NCBI RefSeq assembly: GCF_013449375.1
Contig: NZ_JACDRR010000025.1
Span: forward strand, 1-64,000
Length of the DNA stretch: 64,000 bases
Source: Pectobacterium sp. CFBP8739
Lineage (GTDB): Bacteria; Pseudomonadota; Gammaproteobacteria; Enterobacterales; Enterobacteriaceae
Reading direction: 5' to 3'
This document shows, in pieces, positions 38,235-48,362 of the stretch (positions are counted from its first letter, which is position 1; each line of letters starts with the position of its first letter). The position numbers were made by a program, and so were the translations under genes. The notes under the pieces were generated by a model. The model was given only the letters and a program-made list of their open reading frames with translations, had not been told where the DNA came from and did no database searches.

Positions 38235-39326
38235 ATGTCACAGTTTGAACAAGATGCTCGTCTAAAACAGCAGTCTGACCGTTCACTATCCGACCATGCA
38301 CAACAAGCCGATCATGCACCACAAGCCGCGCATACGCGACAAAAGTCTCATCAACTACCCGCCGATTTCGACTTTCAGCAGGCGGGCAAGCAGGTACTGA
38401 GTATCGAACGCGATGGGCTTGCGCAATTAGACCAGTACATTGATGACAATTTTACCCTCGCCTGTAAAAAGATATTCCATTGCCAGGGTAAAGTCGTGGT
38501 GATGGGAATGGGTAAATCCGGTCACATTGGTTGCAAGATAGCCGCGACCTTCGCCAGTACCGGTACGCCTGCTTTTTTTGTTCATCCGGGCGAAGCCAGC
38601 CACGGCGACCTCGGTATGGTGACGCCGCACGATATCGTGATCGCCATTTCCAACTCCGGCGAGTCTCATGAAATTCTGTCTCTGATTCCCGTCCTGAAAC
38701 GCCAGAAAGTGTTCCTGATCTGTATGACCGGCGCGCCGGAAAGTACGATGGGTAAAGCGGCGGACATTCACCTGTGCGTGCACGTCCCGCAGGAAGCCTG
38801 CCCGCTTGGTCTCGCCCCCACTACCAGCACCACTGCGACGCTGGTCATGGGAGACGCGCTGGCCGTGGCCTTGCTACAGGCGCGTGGCTTTACCGCCGAA
38901 GATTTTGCCCTTTCTCACCCTGGTGGCGCACTCGGCCGCAAACTTTTACTGCGCGTCAGCGATATCATGCATTCAGGCGACGAGATCCCGCACGTCCCAC
39001 ACGATGCTTCACTGCGTGATGCGCTGGTGGAAATTACGCGCAAAAATCTGGGTATGACGGTAATCTGCGAAGCGGATATGAAAATTCAGGGCATCTTTAC
39101 CGATGGTGACCTGCGCCGCATCTTCGACATGAATATTGACTTGAACAGCGCGCGCATTGCTGATGTGATGACCGCGGGCGGCATCCGGGTCGCACCGCAA
39201 ACGCTGGCGGTGGATGCACTTAACCTGATGCAGTCACGCCACATCACCTCAGTGCTGGTGGCAGAAAACGATCGTCTGGTCGGGATCGTCCATATGCACG
39301 ATATGCTGCGGGCTGGCGTGGTTTAA
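38235..39326 (+). CDS. kdsD: Arabinose-5-phosphate isomerase KdsD
   Basis: Converts D-ribulose 5-phosphate to D-arabinose 5-phosphate, the first step toward Kdo for LPS. SIS domain (about residues 75-215: VVVMGMGKSGHIG, AISNSGESHEI, ACPLGLAPTTSTT) and two CBS domains (about 240-295 and 305-360). 363 aa, about 35 longer than E. coli KdsD (328). The extra length is N-terminal, a His/Gln/Ala-rich run encoded by an 18-bp DNA repeat (38292-38345). The next plausible ATG is well inside the SIS domain, so the extension is probably real. The catalytic His lies in LSHPGGALGRK. Confidence 0.95.
   Translation: MSQFEQDARLKQQSDRSLSDHAQQADHAPQAAHTRQKSHQLPADFDFQQAGKQVLSIERDGLAQLDQYIDDNFTLACKKIFHCQGKVVVMGMGKSGHIGCKIAATFASTGTPAFFVHPGEASHGDLGMVTPHDIVIAISNSGESHEILSLIPVLKRQKVFLICMTGAPESTMGKAADIHLCVHVPQEACPLGLAPTTSTTATLVMGDALAVALLQARGFTAEDFALSHPGGALGRKLLLRVSDIMHSGDEIPHVPHDASLRDALVEITRKNLGMTVICEADMKIQGIFTDGDLRRIFDMNIDLNSARIADVMTAGGIRVAPQTLAVDALNLMQSRHITSVLVAENDRLVGIVHMHDMLRAGVV
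38292..38345. repeat. 18-bp coding tandem repeat in kdsD
   Basis: Units GACCATGCACAACAAGCC (38292-38309), GATCATGCACCACAAGCC (38310-38327, 16/18 identical) and a decayed third GCGCATACGCGACAAAAG (38328-38345). They encode DHAQQA, DHAPQA and AHTRQK. Confidence 0.85.
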
Positions 39327-39344
39327 AAGAAAGGATAATTGTGA

Positions 39345-39911
39345 ATGAGTGAAGTCAGGGCACAAACCGATACCTGCTATGGGCCTGTCGATCAACAGGT
39401 ACTGGATAAAGCCCGTGAAGTTCGCCTGTTAATCTGCGACGTTGACGGCGTGATGTCCGATGGTCTGATTTACATGGGCAATCATGGCGAAGAGCTGAAA
39501 GCCTTTAACGTCCGCGACGGCTATGGCATTCGCTGCTTGCTGACGTCCGATATTGAAGTTGCCATCATCACTGGGCGTTCAGCAAAACTGCTGGAAGATC
39601 GGTGTAAAACACTGGGCATTAACCATCTTTATCAGGGGCAATCGGATAAGGTTTTGGCCTTCAACGATCTGTTGGATAAACTGTCTGTAACGGCAAATCA
39701 GGTCGCGTATATCGGCGACGATATGATCGACTGGCCTGTGATGGCACAGGTTGGGCTGAGCGTTGCCGTGGCAGACGCCCACCCGCTGCTGTTACCACGC
39801 GCAGATTATGTCACCCGTCTTGCGGGCGGGCGTGGCGCAGTACGTGAGCTGTGTGATTTGATTCTGTTCTCGCAGGACAAGCTGGAGCATGCCAAAGGGT
39901 TGTCAATATGA
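39345..39911 (+). CDS. kdsC: Kdo-8-phosphate phosphatase KdsC
   Basis: HAD-superfamily phosphatase that releases Kdo from Kdo 8-phosphate. 188 aa. Catalytic motif LLICDVDGVMSDG (about residues 29-41; nucleophile Asp32, acid Asp34), then IITGRSAKLLEDRC, and a late YIGDDMIDWPVM acidic Mg2+ site. Compact, capless HAD typical of KdsC. It overlaps lptC by 4 bp, so the two are coupled. Confidence 0.97.
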   Translation: MSEVRAQTDTCYGPVDQQVLDKAREVRLLICDVDGVMSDGLIYMGNHGEELKAFNVRDGYGIRCLLTSDIEVAIITGRSAKLLEDRCKTLGINHLYQGQSDKVLAFNDLLDKLSVTANQVAYIGDDMIDWPVMAQVGLSVAVADAHPLLLPRADYVTRLAGGRGAVRELCDLILFSQDKLEHAKGLSI

Positions 39912-40474
39912 GTAAAACCAAGCGTTGGCTCACCGCTTTTCTGGCCCTGTTAGTGCTTATCCTCATCGGCTTGAATATTGCGGATGACAACACGGTAGCG
40001 GCACCGTATGCAAACGATCCTGCTGTGCCGGTCTATACCAGCGAAAAGACCAACACGCAGGTATACAGCCCTGCGGGTAAGCTGAGTTACAGACTGATTT
40101 CGGAAAAAGCGGAGTATTTCAACGACGAACAGTTGAGCTGGTTTACCAAGCCTGTTGCCACGCTGTTCAATGAACAAGGCACCGCAACCTGGTCAGTACG
40201 CGCCGATCGCGCCAAGCTGACAAAAGACAAGATGCTCTATCTGTACGGCAACGTTGAGGTGAATAGCCTGACGAAAGACGCACAGCTTCAGCGCATCACA
40301 ACGAATAATGCCCAGGTGAATCTGGTCACGCAGGACGTCTCTTCCGATGATGAAGTTACCCTGTACGGCGCCAGCTTCACGTCAAGCGGAATGAAAATGC
40401 GCGGGAATCTGCGTAACAAAACGGCCGAGTTGATCGAAAAGGTAAAAACCTCTTATGAAATCCAAAACCAATAA
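39908..40474 (+). CDS. lptC: LPS export ABC transporter periplasmic protein LptC
   Basis: Bitopic inner-membrane protein that takes LPS from LptB2FG and hands it to LptA. An N-terminal membrane helix (about residues 6-23) is followed by a periplasmic beta-jellyroll. 188 aa, about as in E. coli (191). Overlaps kdsC by 4 bp at the start and lptA by 20 bp at the end. Confidence 0.96.
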   Translation: MSKTKRWLTAFLALLVLILIGLNIADDNTVAAPYANDPAVPVYTSEKTNTQVYSPAGKLSYRLISEKAEYFNDEQLSWFTKPVATLFNEQGTATWSVRADRAKLTKDKMLYLYGNVEVNSLTKDAQLQRITTNNAQVNLVTQDVSSDDEVTLYGASFTSSGMKMRGNLRNKTAELIEKVKTSYEIQNQ

Positions 40475-41027
40475 TCTGATGCGTAACACCCTGATCGCCA
40501 GCTCGCTGTTCGCCGTCAGCGTTTCCGCCTTTGCCGTCACGGGCGATAGCAACCAACCTATTCGCATTGATTCAGCACAGCAGTCTCTGGACATGCAGGG
40601 CAACACGGTGACATTCACCGGCAATGTTGTCGTGAAGCAAGGGACGATTGAAGTGAAAGCCGACAAAGTCGTCGTAACGCGTCCACAAGGCACGCAAGGC
40701 AATGAAGTGGTGGAAGGCTACGGTAACCCCGTGACGTTTTACCAGATGCAGGACAACGGCAAACCGGTGAAAGGTCACGCGCAGAAAATTCGCTACGAGC
40801 TGGCCAAAGATTTTCTGGTGTTGACAGGCAATGCCTATCTGGAACAGCAGGACAGCAATGTCAAAGGCGATCGCATTACCTATTTGGTGAAACAGCAACA
40901 GATGGAAGCAACCAGCGAAAAAGGCAAGCGTGTGACGACGGTGTTAGTCCCCTCTCAGCTTCAGGAGAAAGAGAACAAGAACCAGACTTCTCGTTCTCAA
41001 CAATCGCAACCACGGGTCACTGAGTAA
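40455..41027 (+). CDS. lptA: LPS transport periplasmic bridge protein LptA
   Basis: Periplasmic beta-jellyroll protein that oligomerises into the bridge carrying LPS to LptD at the outer membrane. A signal peptide ends SAFA|VTG (about residue 27). The conserved DSAQQSLDMQGNTVTFTGNVVVKQG and GNPVTFYQMQDNGKPVKGHA follow. 190 aa with a Gln/Ser-rich polar tail. lptB begins 3 bp after its stop codon. Confidence 0.97.
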   Translation: MKSKTNNLMRNTLIASSLFAVSVSAFAVTGDSNQPIRIDSAQQSLDMQGNTVTFTGNVVVKQGTIEVKADKVVVTRPQGTQGNEVVEGYGNPVTFYQMQDNGKPVKGHAQKIRYELAKDFLVLTGNAYLEQQDSNVKGDRITYLVKQQQMEATSEKGKRVTTVLVPSQLQEKENKNQTSRSQQSQPRVTE

Positions 41028-41030
41028 GTT

Positions 41031-41756
41031 ATGGCAACATTAACCGCAGAAAATCTGGCCAAAGCGTACAAAGGCCGTAAGGTTGTCGAAAATGTCAGCC
41101 TGACCGTCAATTCCGGTGAAATCGTCGGCCTGCTCGGGCCGAACGGTGCTGGTAAAACGACAACGTTCTACATGGTCGTGGGTATCGTCCCCCGTGATGA
41201 AGGGCGAATTGTCATTGACGACGATGACATCAGCCTGCTTCCTCTGCATGAACGTGCGCTGCGCGGCATTGGCTACCTGCCGCAGGAAGCCTCTATTTTT
41301 CGTCGCTTAAGCGTCTATGACAACCTGATGGCTGTGCTGCAGATCCGCAAAGATCTGACGACCGAGCAGCAGGAAGATCGTGCCAATGAGCTAATGGAAG
41401 AATTCCATATTATTCATTTGCGCGATAGTCTGGGACAATCGCTGTCCGGTGGGGAAAGACGCCGCGTAGAGATTGCGCGTGCGCTGGCGGCAAATCCGAA
41501 GTTCATCCTGCTGGATGAACCGTTTGCGGGCGTAGACCCGATCTCCGTACTGGATATTAAAAAAATCATTGAGCATCTGCGTGACAGCGGACTTGGCGTG
41601 TTGATTACCGATCATAACGTCCGCGAAACGCTCGATGTCTGTGAACGAGCCTATATCGTGAGTCAGGGCAACCTGATCGCCCACGGTTCACCGACCGATA
41701 TTCTGGCCGATGAACAGGTGAAGCGCGTCTATCTGGGCGAAGGCTTCCGACTCTGA
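41031..41756 (+). CDS. lptB: LPS export ABC transporter ATP-binding protein LptB
   Basis: Cytoplasmic ATPase that powers LPS extraction with LptFG. 241 aa; Walker [11 protein letters not shown] (36-45), Q loop LPQEASIF, signature [16 protein letters not shown], Walker [14 protein letters not shown], switch His in [12 protein letters not shown]. Coding follows lptA by 3 bp and is upstream of rpoN, the usual enterobacterial order. Confidence 0.98.
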   Translation: MATLTAENLAKAYKGRKVVENVSLTVNSGEIVGLLGPNGAGKTTTFYMVVGIVPRDEGRIVIDDDDISLLPLHERALRGIGYLPQEASIFRRLSVYDNLMAVLQIRKDLTTEQQEDRANELMEEFHIIHLRDSLGQSLSGGERRRVEIARALAANPKFILLDEPFAGVDPISVLDIKKIIEHLRDSGLGVLITDHNVRETLDVCERAYIVSQGNLIAHGSPTDILADEQVKRVYLGEGFRL

Positions 41757-41805
41757 TAGGGTAATATTTTATCTTTGCAGCACTTATGGGACGTTAGCGC
41801 GATTT

Positions 41806-43239
41806 ATGAAGCAAGGTTTGCAACTCAGGCTTAGCCAGCAACTGGCCATGACCCCACAGCTCCAACAGGCCATCCGCCTGTTGCAACTGTCCACGCTTGA
41901 ATTGCAACAGGAAATTCAGCAGGCACTGGAAAGCAATCCGTTGCTCGAACAAACGGATCAGCACGACGAAATCGAGTCATTCGAAAAGGCAGACAGCGAT
42001 TCACTGGATACCGGTGAAGCGCTTGAACAAAGGGACATGCCGGAAGAATTGCCGCTCGACGCTACCTGGGATGAGATCTACTCCGCAGGCACGCCGTCGG
42101 GCACTGGCACTGATTATCGCGATGAAGAACTGCCGATTTATCAAGGCGAAACCACGCAAACGCTTCAGGATTACCTGATGTGGCAGGTTGAGCTGACGCC
42201 GTTTTCAGACACCGACGCCGCTATCGCGACCTCTATCGTCGATGCCGTGGACAACACCGGCTACCTGACCGTGCCGCTGGAGGACATTCTTGACAGCATC
42301 GGCGACGACGATGTGACGCTGGAAGAAGTCGAAGCCGTACTCAAACGCGTGCAGCGCTTTGATCCTGTTGGCGTCGCCGCTCGCGATCTGCGCGATTGTT
42401 TGCTAGTGCAGCTTTCCCAGTTTGCTGACAGCACACCGCGTCTGGTCGAAGCCCGCCTGATCGTCAGCGATCATCTCGATCTGTTGGCCAATCATGATTT
42501 CCGTAGCCTTATCCGCGTCACGCGCCTGAAAGAAGATGTGCTGAAAGAAGCGCTGGCGCTGATCCAATCGCTCGATCCACGGCCAGGGCAGTCGATCAAC
42601 ACCGGCGAATCCGAATATGTGATCCCTGATGTACTGGTGCGCAAGGTTCAAGGCATCTGGGCCGTTGAACTGAACACCGACAGCATTCCCCGCTTGCAGA
42701 TTAACCAGCAGTATGCGGCGCTGGGCAACAGCGCACGCAACGACAGCGACGGGCAGTTTATCCGCAGTAATCTGCAAGAGGCGCGCTGGCTCATCAAGAG
42801 TCTGGAAAGTCGTAATGACACACTGCTGAAAGTGACCCGCTGCATCGTCGAACAGCAGCAGGATTTCTTCGAGCAGGGTGAAGAATTCATGAAACCCATG
42901 GTACTGGCAGATATCGCCCAGGCAGTGGATATGCATGAATCCACCATATCACGCGTGACGACACAAAAGTTCCTGCACAGCCCACGCGGCATTTTTGAGC
43001 TAAAATATTTCTTCTCCAGCCATGTGAATACCGATAGCGGCGGAGAAGCCTCATCAACGGCAATTCGCGCGCTGGTCAAGAAGCTTATTGCGGCGGAAAA
43101 CCCCGTCAAACCGCTAAGCGACAGCAAGCTTACGGCGTTGCTCTCCGATCAGGGCATCATCGTGGCGCGCCGTACCGTGGCAAAATACCGAGAGTCTTTA
43201 TCTATCCCACCATCGAATCAGCGTAAACAACTGGTTTGA
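41806..43239 (+). CDS. rpoN: RNA polymerase sigma-54 factor RpoN
   Basis: Alternative sigma factor for nitrogen, flagellar, Hrp-type and stress genes that need AAA+ activators. 477 aa. Region I is Gln/Leu-rich ([35 protein letters not shown]), region II is acidic (about 50-110), then the core-binding domain. The C-terminal DNA-binding part has a helix-turn-helix ([21 protein letters not shown]) and the RpoN box [10 protein letters not shown] at 454-463. First of the rpoN-hpf-ptsN-rapZ-ptsO cluster. Confidence 0.98.
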   Translation: MKQGLQLRLSQQLAMTPQLQQAIRLLQLSTLELQQEIQQALESNPLLEQTDQHDEIESFEKADSDSLDTGEALEQRDMPEELPLDATWDEIYSAGTPSGTGTDYRDEELPIYQGETTQTLQDYLMWQVELTPFSDTDAAIATSIVDAVDNTGYLTVPLEDILDSIGDDDVTLEEVEAVLKRVQRFDPVGVAARDLRDCLLVQLSQFADSTPRLVEARLIVSDHLDLLANHDFRSLIRVTRLKEDVLKEALALIQSLDPRPGQSINTGESEYVIPDVLVRKVQGIWAVELNTDSIPRLQINQQYAALGNSARNDSDGQFIRSNLQEARWLIKSLESRNDTLLKVTRCIVEQQQDFFEQGEEFMKPMVLADIAQAVDMHESTISRVTTQKFLHSPRGIFELKYFFSSHVNTDSGGEASSTAIRALVKKLIAAENPVKPLSDSKLTALLSDQGIIVARRTVAKYRESLSIPPSNQRKQLV

Positions 43240-43262
43240 TCTCAACAGAGAAGGAAGACACG

Positions 43263-43550
43263 ATGCAGCTCAACATTACCGGACACCACATCGAAATCAC
43301 TGAACCGCTGCGTGATTTTGTGAATGGCAAGTTTGCCAAATTAGAGCAGTATTTTGACCGGATTAATCAGGTCAATGTGGTATTGAGAGTGGAAAAAGTT
43401 CAGCAAATTGCCGAGGCCACGCTCCACGTTAATGGTGGCGAACTGCATGCAACCTCAGAAGCGGAAGATATGTACGCCGCGATAGATTTATTGATTGATA
43501 AGCTGGCAAGACAGCTCAATAAGCATAAAGATAAACTCAAGCAGCACTAA
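43263..43550 (+). CDS. hpf: Ribosome hibernation promoting factor HPF
   Basis: Short HPF: with RMF converts 70S ribosomes to inactive 100S dimers in stationary phase. 95 aa from ATG 43263 (MQLNITGHHIEI), with GAAGGA upstream; the frame upstream overlaps the rpoN end and is unsupported. Contains GKFAKLEQYFDRI and the YAAIDLLIDKLARQLNKHKDKL C-terminal helix. 23 bp after rpoN. Confidence 0.96.
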   Translation: MQLNITGHHIEITEPLRDFVNGKFAKLEQYFDRINQVNVVLRVEKVQQIAEATLHVNGGELHATSEAEDMYAAIDLLIDKLARQLNKHKDKLKQH

Positions 43551-43646
43551 TTTTCTCCTTTGTCGTTTGGCACAGGAACAAACTCGGCCCATCCATCGGG
43601 TGGGTCGGGATCACCAGAAGTGAAAGCGTCGTTAAGTGAAAATAAA

Positions 43647-44120
43647 ATGAACCACGATCCCGTATTGCAACTCAGCACCGTATTACGTCCTGAATGCACC
43701 CGAAGCACCGTCCATTGCCAGAGTAAGAAACGGGCATTGGAAATTATCAGTGAGCTGGCCGCCAGACAGCTTAACATTCCTTCGCAGATTATCTTTGATG
43801 CCATCCTGACCCGGGAGCGGATGGGCAGCACAGGAATCGGCGGTGGCATTGCCATTCCTCACGGCAAGCTGGAAGACGATAATGCGCTGGGCGCCATCGG
43901 TGTTTTCATCCAGTTAGAGCAACCGATCGCTTTCGATGCTATTGATAATCAGGCTGTTGATCTGCTTTTTGCCTTGCTGGTTCCGGCGGAACAATGTAAA
44001 ACCCATTTGCATACCCTGTCGCTTGTTGCCAAGCGGCTGGCGGATAAAACGGTTTGCCGACGCCTGCGTGCGGCGCAAAGCGATGAAGAGCTGTACCAGA
44101 TTATGACGGAAGCCGGTTAA
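43647..44120 (+). CDS. ptsN: Nitrogen-PTS enzyme IIA PtsN (EIIA-Ntr)
   Basis: Regulatory phosphoryl acceptor of the nitrogen phosphotransferase branch (PtsP-PtsO-PtsN), controlling potassium transport and other targets by its phosphorylation state. The start ATG 43647 (MNHDPVLQLSTVL) matches E. coli by alignment; the longer frame from 43560 is unsupported. 157 aa with phosphorylated His72 in GIAIPHGKLEDD. The C-terminus stops a few residues earlier than in E. coli (163 aa). Followed by rapZ after a 160-bp gap. Confidence 0.96.
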   Translation: MNHDPVLQLSTVLRPECTRSTVHCQSKKRALEIISELAARQLNIPSQIIFDAILTRERMGSTGIGGGIAIPHGKLEDDNALGAIGVFIQLEQPIAFDAIDNQAVDLLFALLVPAEQCKTHLHTLSLVAKRLADKTVCRRLRAAQSDEELYQIMTEAG

Positions 44121-44280
44121 GCCGAATGGTTGTCATGTTCACGATGACGGGCGATTCGCCGTGGGTTCAGAGAATGCTTGCAATCCCTGCGCTAAGCCGT
44201 CATTTTTTTAGCTATACATCACTTTATAAAAACAGTGGCAATGAGAATTCGCCATCACGTTGCCAGAGGGGAGTCGTCAG

Positions 44281-45138
44281 ATGGTGCTGATGATTGTCAG
44301 TGGTCGCTCAGGTTCAGGGAAATCTGTCGCCCTGCGCGCACTGGAAGATATGGGGTTCTACTGCGTAGATAACCTGCCTGTGGTTTTACTGCCAGAGCTG
44401 GCTAATACGCTTGCGGCACGTAATATTTCCGCAGCAGTCAGCATTGACGTGCGCAATATGCCGGAATCGCCAGAGATCTTCGAGCATGCCATGGAGCAAC
44501 TGCCGCCAAGCTTCTCGCCTCAATTGCTATTTCTGGATGCCGACCGCAATACATTAATCCGTCGCTATAGCGATACCCGTCGCCTGCATCCGCTCTCCAG
44601 CAAGAATCTGTCGCTGGAAAGCGCCATTGATGAAGAAAGCGATCTGCTGGAGCCGCTGCGTTCACGCGCCGACCTGATTGTCGACACCTCCGAGATGTCG
44701 GTACATGAACTGGCTGAGATGCTACGTACCCGTTTGCTCGGCAAGCGGGAACGTGAGCTTACGATGGTGTTCGAATCGTTCGGTTTCAAGCACGGCATCC
44801 CCATTGATGCGGATTACGTCTTTGACGTGCGTTTCTTGCCGAACCCGCACTGGGATCCGAAGCTGCGCCCGATGACTGGTCTGGATAAGCCCGTTGCGTC
44901 CTTCCTCGACAGGCACACCGAAGTTCACAACTTCATCTACCAGACTCGCAGCTATCTGGAACTGTGGCTGCCAATGCTGGAAACCAATAACCGCAGCTAT
45001 CTGACTGTCGCTATTGGCTGTACCGGCGGTAAACACCGTTCCGTCTACGTCGCCGAGCAGTTGGCAGACTACTTCCGTTCACGCGGTAAGAACGTCCAGT
45101 CGCGCCACCGTACGCTGGAAAAGCGTAAACCCTCGTAA
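44281..45138 (+). CDS. rapZ: RNase adapter protein RapZ
   Basis: RNA-binding adaptor that delivers the sRNA GlmZ to RNase E and senses glucosamine-6-phosphate, controlling GlmS and thus cell-wall precursor supply. The start is ATG 44281 ([15 protein letters not shown]) with GAGGGGAG upstream. 285 aa: N-terminal kinase-like domain with Walker A GRSGSGKS (8-15) and a Walker B-like [12 protein letters not shown]-terminal RNA-binding domain including [18 protein letters not shown] and a basic tail. Nearly identical to E. coli. Confidence 0.97.
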   Translation: MVLMIVSGRSGSGKSVALRALEDMGFYCVDNLPVVLLPELANTLAARNISAAVSIDVRNMPESPEIFEHAMEQLPPSFSPQLLFLDADRNTLIRRYSDTRRLHPLSSKNLSLESAIDEESDLLEPLRSRADLIVDTSEMSVHELAEMLRTRLLGKRERELTMVFESFGFKHGIPIDADYVFDVRFLPNPHWDPKLRPMTGLDKPVASFLDRHTEVHNFIYQTRSYLELWLPMLETNNRSYLTVAIGCTGGKHRSVYVAEQLADYFRSRGKNVQSRHRTLEKRKPS

Positions 45139-45169
45139 TCGTCGGCAACCCAATACAACTAGGTACCCC

Positions 45170-45442
45170 ATGACAGTCCGACAAACGGTTGAAATCAAAA
45201 ATAAGCTGGGTATGCACGCTCGCCCAGCCATGAAGCTGTTCGAACTGGTACAGAGCTTTGATGCAGAAGTGATACTGCGTAATGACAGCGGCACCGAAGC
45301 CGAAGCCAGCAGCGTGATTGCTATGCTGATGCTGGACTCCGCCAAAGGGCGCCTTATCGAAGTAGAAGCCACTGGCCCAGATGAAGAACAGGCACTTGCC
45401 GCCGTCATCGGACTGTTCGAAGCTGGGTTCGACGAAGACTAG
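45170..45442 (+). CDS. ptsO: Nitrogen-PTS phosphocarrier NPr (PtsO)
   Basis: HPr-like phosphocarrier between EI-Ntr (PtsP) and EIIA-Ntr (PtsN). 90 aa from ATG 45170; His16 in [12 protein letters not shown] is the phosphorylation site, and the [14 protein letters not shown] helix is conserved. The long frame from 45014 overlapping rapZ is not used. A terminator follows, closing the rpoN cluster. Confidence 0.97.
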   Translation: MTVRQTVEIKNKLGMHARPAMKLFELVQSFDAEVILRNDSGTEAEASSVIAMLMLDSAKGRLIEVEATGPDEEQALAAVIGLFEAGFDED

Positions 45443-45547
45443 CGATTTCCTTAGCAGGCTATCTGCCAGTTTTCATAGCAAGGAGCACTTCACTTTCCTC
45501 CCCGAACCTCCTACTATCTACCTACATAAATCATAATATTTTCTTAT

Positions 45548-45582
45548 ACCCCTGCTCCTTTGGGCGCGGGGGTTATTTTTAT
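45548..45582 (+). terminator. ptsO terminator
   Basis: ACCCC / GGGGGT stem with an imperfect inner part, followed by TATTTTTAT, about 105 bp after ptsO and before rnk. Confidence 0.65.
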
Positions 45583-45612
45583 ATCATCTAAAAATACCAA
45601 CTGGAGAGGAGT

Positions 45613-46023
45613 ATGACGAAACCTAACCTGACAATCAGTGAATTGGATGCAGAACGTCTGGATATGTTATTGGAGCAGCCCGCCTTTGCGGACAGCGAGA
45701 TCGCACAGGCGTTGAATGAGGAGCTGGATCGGGCGGACATTCTGCCTTCGGCATCGATTCCCTCACATGTCGTCACCATGAATAGTCGGGTGCGTTTCCG
45801 CGACCTGAATACCAACGAAGAGCACATCCGCACGCTGGTTTATCCGGCCGCGGTGAAAGACAGCCAAGAACCGCTGTCGGTGATGGCTCCGCTGGGCGCA
45901 GCACTATTGGGAATGCATGTGGGAAATTCGATCACCTGGCAGTTGCCAAACGGTGAAGAAACGCGAATTGAAGTGCTCGAACTACTCTATCAGCCTGAAG
46001 CCGCAGGCGAGTACCACCGCTAA
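45613..46023 (+). CDS. rnk: Nucleoside diphosphate kinase regulator Rnk
   Basis: GreA/GreB-like protein that binds RNA polymerase and was first isolated as a regulator of nucleoside diphosphate kinase. 136 aa: a short N-terminal coiled coil (about 5-45) and a C-terminal FKBP-like GreA domain ([13 protein letters not shown] ... [26 protein letters not shown]). GGAGAGGAG precedes the ATG. Converges with tldE. Confidence 0.94.
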   Translation: MTKPNLTISELDAERLDMLLEQPAFADSEIAQALNEELDRADILPSASIPSHVVTMNSRVRFRDLNTNEEHIRTLVYPAAVKDSQEPLSVMAPLGAALLGMHVGNSITWQLPNGEETRIEVLELLYQPEAAGEYHR

Positions 46024-46063
46024 AGCTGCGGGGTACGATGGCCACTATCGGCATAGAGTAACA

Positions 46064-46085
46064 GCCGTCGGACACTGCCGACGGC
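46064..46085. terminator. Hairpin between rnk and tldE
   Basis: GCCGTCGG / CCGACGGC perfect 8-bp stem with a 6-nt loop between convergent genes; no T run on either side, so a weak terminator at most. Confidence 0.4.
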
Positions 46086-46110
46086 GACGGTTACTCAACG
46101 CAGAACCGAT

Positions 46111-47451
46111 TTATTCCCCGGCGATTTTCATATCAGGCAACAGCACGGAACCACACTGGATATTGCTTCGGGTTTCGATATCATTCCCCACCGTCACAAT
46201 ATTGCGCAGCATGTCTTTCAGGTTACCCGCGATCGTAATCTCACTAACTGGGTACTGGATTTCGCCGTTTTCAACCCAGAAGCCAGATGCCCCGCGGGAA
46301 TAATCTCCCGTCACACCGCTCACGCCTTGCCCCATCAGTTCGGTCACCAGCAGGCCTTTGCCCATCTGTTTCAGCATGCCGTTGAAATCCAGACCTTGTC
46401 CGGCAATCCGCCAGTTATGAATACCACCCGCATGACCGGTGCTCTTCATCCCCAATTTACGAGCGGAGTAGCTCGTCATCAGCCAGGTCTGCAACACGCC
46501 CGCCTTCACAATGTCACGCGCCTGCGTCTGCACGCCTTCGCTGTCGAACGGCGTAGAAGCCAGCCCTTTAAGCAAGTGCGGCTGCTCCTCTATCGTCAGC
46601 CACTCTGGCAGAATCTGCTGGCCGAGTTTATCCAGCAGGAAGGTCGATTTACGATAAACGCTACCGCCGCTGATCGCGCCAACCAGATGGCCAAACAGGC
46701 CTGTCGCGACTTCGGCAGAGAACATCACCGGAGCCTGCATGGTTGGTAGCTTGCGCGGTGACAGGCGGGATAATGTGCGGCGCGCGCACTCTTCACCCAC
46801 CCATTCAGGGCTGCGCAAATCATCCAGCGCACGGCCAACGGTGTAGGCATAATCCCGTTCCATATCGCCATTCACTTCAGCAATCACGCAACTGGACATG
46901 GAATGACGGCTGGAGCAGTAGCTTTTCAGCAAACCGTGGCTATTGCCGAACACCTTAACGCCATAATGACTGTTAAAACTGCCGCCTTCGGTGTTGGTGA
47001 TACGCTTGTCAGCCTGTAATGCGGCCTGTTCTGCGCGAGCGGCTAACTCAATGCCGCGATCCGCATCCAACTCGGTCGGATGGAACAGATCGAGATCCGG
47101 CGCGTCAAACGCCAGAAGATCGCGATCCGCCGGGCCAGCAAACGGATCGACAGAGGTATAGCGCGCAATATCCAGCGCGGCCTGTACAGTGCGCGCTATC
47201 GCATCCGGGCTAAGATCGGTAGACGATGCGCTGCCTTTACGCTGTTGATGATAAACTGTGATGCCCAACGCACCATCGCTATTGAATTCAACATTTTCAA
47301 CGTCACCATAACGGGTACTGACGCTAATGCCTGTCGTTTTTGTCACCGCGACTTCTGCCGCATCAGAACCGGCACGCGCCAGTTCCAGCGCCTGAGCCAC
47401 CGCGAGCTCCAGCGCTTTACGTTGCTCTGCAACCTGAGTAGTTATCGTCAT
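46111..47451 (-). CDS. tldE: Metalloprotease subunit TldE (PmbA)
   Basis: Non-catalytic half of the TldD/TldE heterodimeric peptidase that trims microcin B17, cleaves unfolded peptides and degrades the CcdA antitoxin. 446 aa of the PmbA/TldD family, with no HExxH motif, as expected for TldE. Conserved: [22 protein letters not shown]-type N-terminal domain, [24 protein letters not shown] and [22 protein letters not shown]. Its partner tldD lies 5.5 kb away in this window. Divergent from darP. Confidence 0.95.
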   Translation of the reverse strand: MTITTQVAEQRKALELAVAQALELARAGSDAAEVAVTKTTGISVSTRYGDVENVEFNSDGALGITVYHQQRKGSASSTDLSPDAIARTVQAALDIARYTSVDPFAGPADRDLLAFDAPDLDLFHPTELDADRGIELAARAEQAALQADKRITNTEGGSFNSHYGVKVFGNSHGLLKSYCSSRHSMSSCVIAEVNGDMERDYAYTVGRALDDLRSPEWVGEECARRTLSRLSPRKLPTMQAPVMFSAEVATGLFGHLVGAISGGSVYRKSTFLLDKLGQQILPEWLTIEEQPHLLKGLASTPFDSEGVQTQARDIVKAGVLQTWLMTSYSARKLGMKSTGHAGGIHNWRIAGQGLDFNGMLKQMGKGLLVTELMGQGVSGVTGDYSRGASGFWVENGEIQYPVSEITIAGNLKDMLRNIVTVGNDIETRSNIQCGSVLLPDMKIAGE

Positions 47452-47747
47452 TGTTCTGCCATAATGAGTGGAAGAAAGCTCACCATCATCATCCCCGCAA
47501 CGAGCACAAAAGGGGCGTATACTCTCTATACTTCACGCAGCCAACACGTAGGTAACGTGAAGAGTGAGGAGCATAAAATGGTGTAGCATGATGCTTTCTA
47601 GTCTAACAGGATCTACGGACAATTTCGCACAAAGCCCAAACCTGTTAGTATCAGCCTCTTTTTTTCTGGTGGGCACGCTGTTCACCATCCCGGAGCCGCT
47701 ACGCGTAGCGTTAGAGATTGCTCCTGGACACTTTTTAGGAGCCAACC

Positions 47748-48299
47748 ATGAAGCAAAAGTACGAAGACTGGCTGAATGACGTCCCAGATAACCAAGAAGA
47801 CGACGAAGATGATGAAATTATCTGGGTCAGCAAAAGTGAAATAAAGCGCGATGCCGAAGCGCTGAAAGATCTCGGCGCGGAACTGGTCGATCTGGGCAAA
47901 AACGCGTTGGAGAAGATCCCGTTGGATGACGATCTGCGTGCGGCGGTGGAACTGGCACAACGGATCAAGAAAGAAGGCCGTCGCCGTCAGCTACAGTTGA
48001 TTGGTAAAATGCTGCGCGCCCGCGATCCCGAGCCTATCCAAACCGCGCTGGATAAACTGAACAACCGCCATAATCAGCAGGTGGCGTTATTCCACAAGCT
48101 GGAACAGTTACGTGACCGTCTGATTGAAGAGGGGGACGACGTGGTCCCTGATATTCTGGCGCTGTATCCCCATGCTGACCGTCAGCAGTTGCGTTCTCTG
48201 GTGCGTAATGCCCAGAAAGAGAAAGCGGCGAACAAACCGCCGAAATCCGCCCGCCAGATCTTCCAGTATCTGCGAGAACTGGCTGAAACCACAGACTAA
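47748..48299 (+). CDS. darP: Ribosome-associated dual-action assembly factor DarP (YjgA)
   Basis: Binds pre-50S particles and promotes peptidyl-transferase-centre maturation. 183 aa, helical and highly charged, with [38 protein letters not shown] and the C-terminal [16 protein letters not shown] hallmark. AGGAGCC precedes the ATG. The 296-bp gap to divergent tldE holds both promoters and no convincing gene. Confidence 0.95.
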   Translation: MKQKYEDWLNDVPDNQEDDEDDEIIWVSKSEIKRDAEALKDLGAELVDLGKNALEKIPLDDDLRAAVELAQRIKKEGRRRQLQLIGKMLRARDPEPIQTALDKLNNRHNQQVALFHKLEQLRDRLIEEGDDVVPDILALYPHADRQQLRSLVRNAQKEKAANKPPKSARQIFQYLRELAETTD

Positions 48300-48307
48300 T
48301 GTCAAAA

Positions 48308-48340
48308 GCGGGATGAGGTGTATGTCTCACTCATCCCGTG
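48308..48340. terminator. darP/aaeB convergent terminator hairpin
   Basis: GCGGGATGAG / CTCATCCCGTGC stem with a 12-nt loop, followed by only a short T run (CTTTATTA), between convergent darP and aaeB. Confidence 0.5.
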
Positions 48341-48362
48341 CTTTATTACCTCCCCACCAAGA

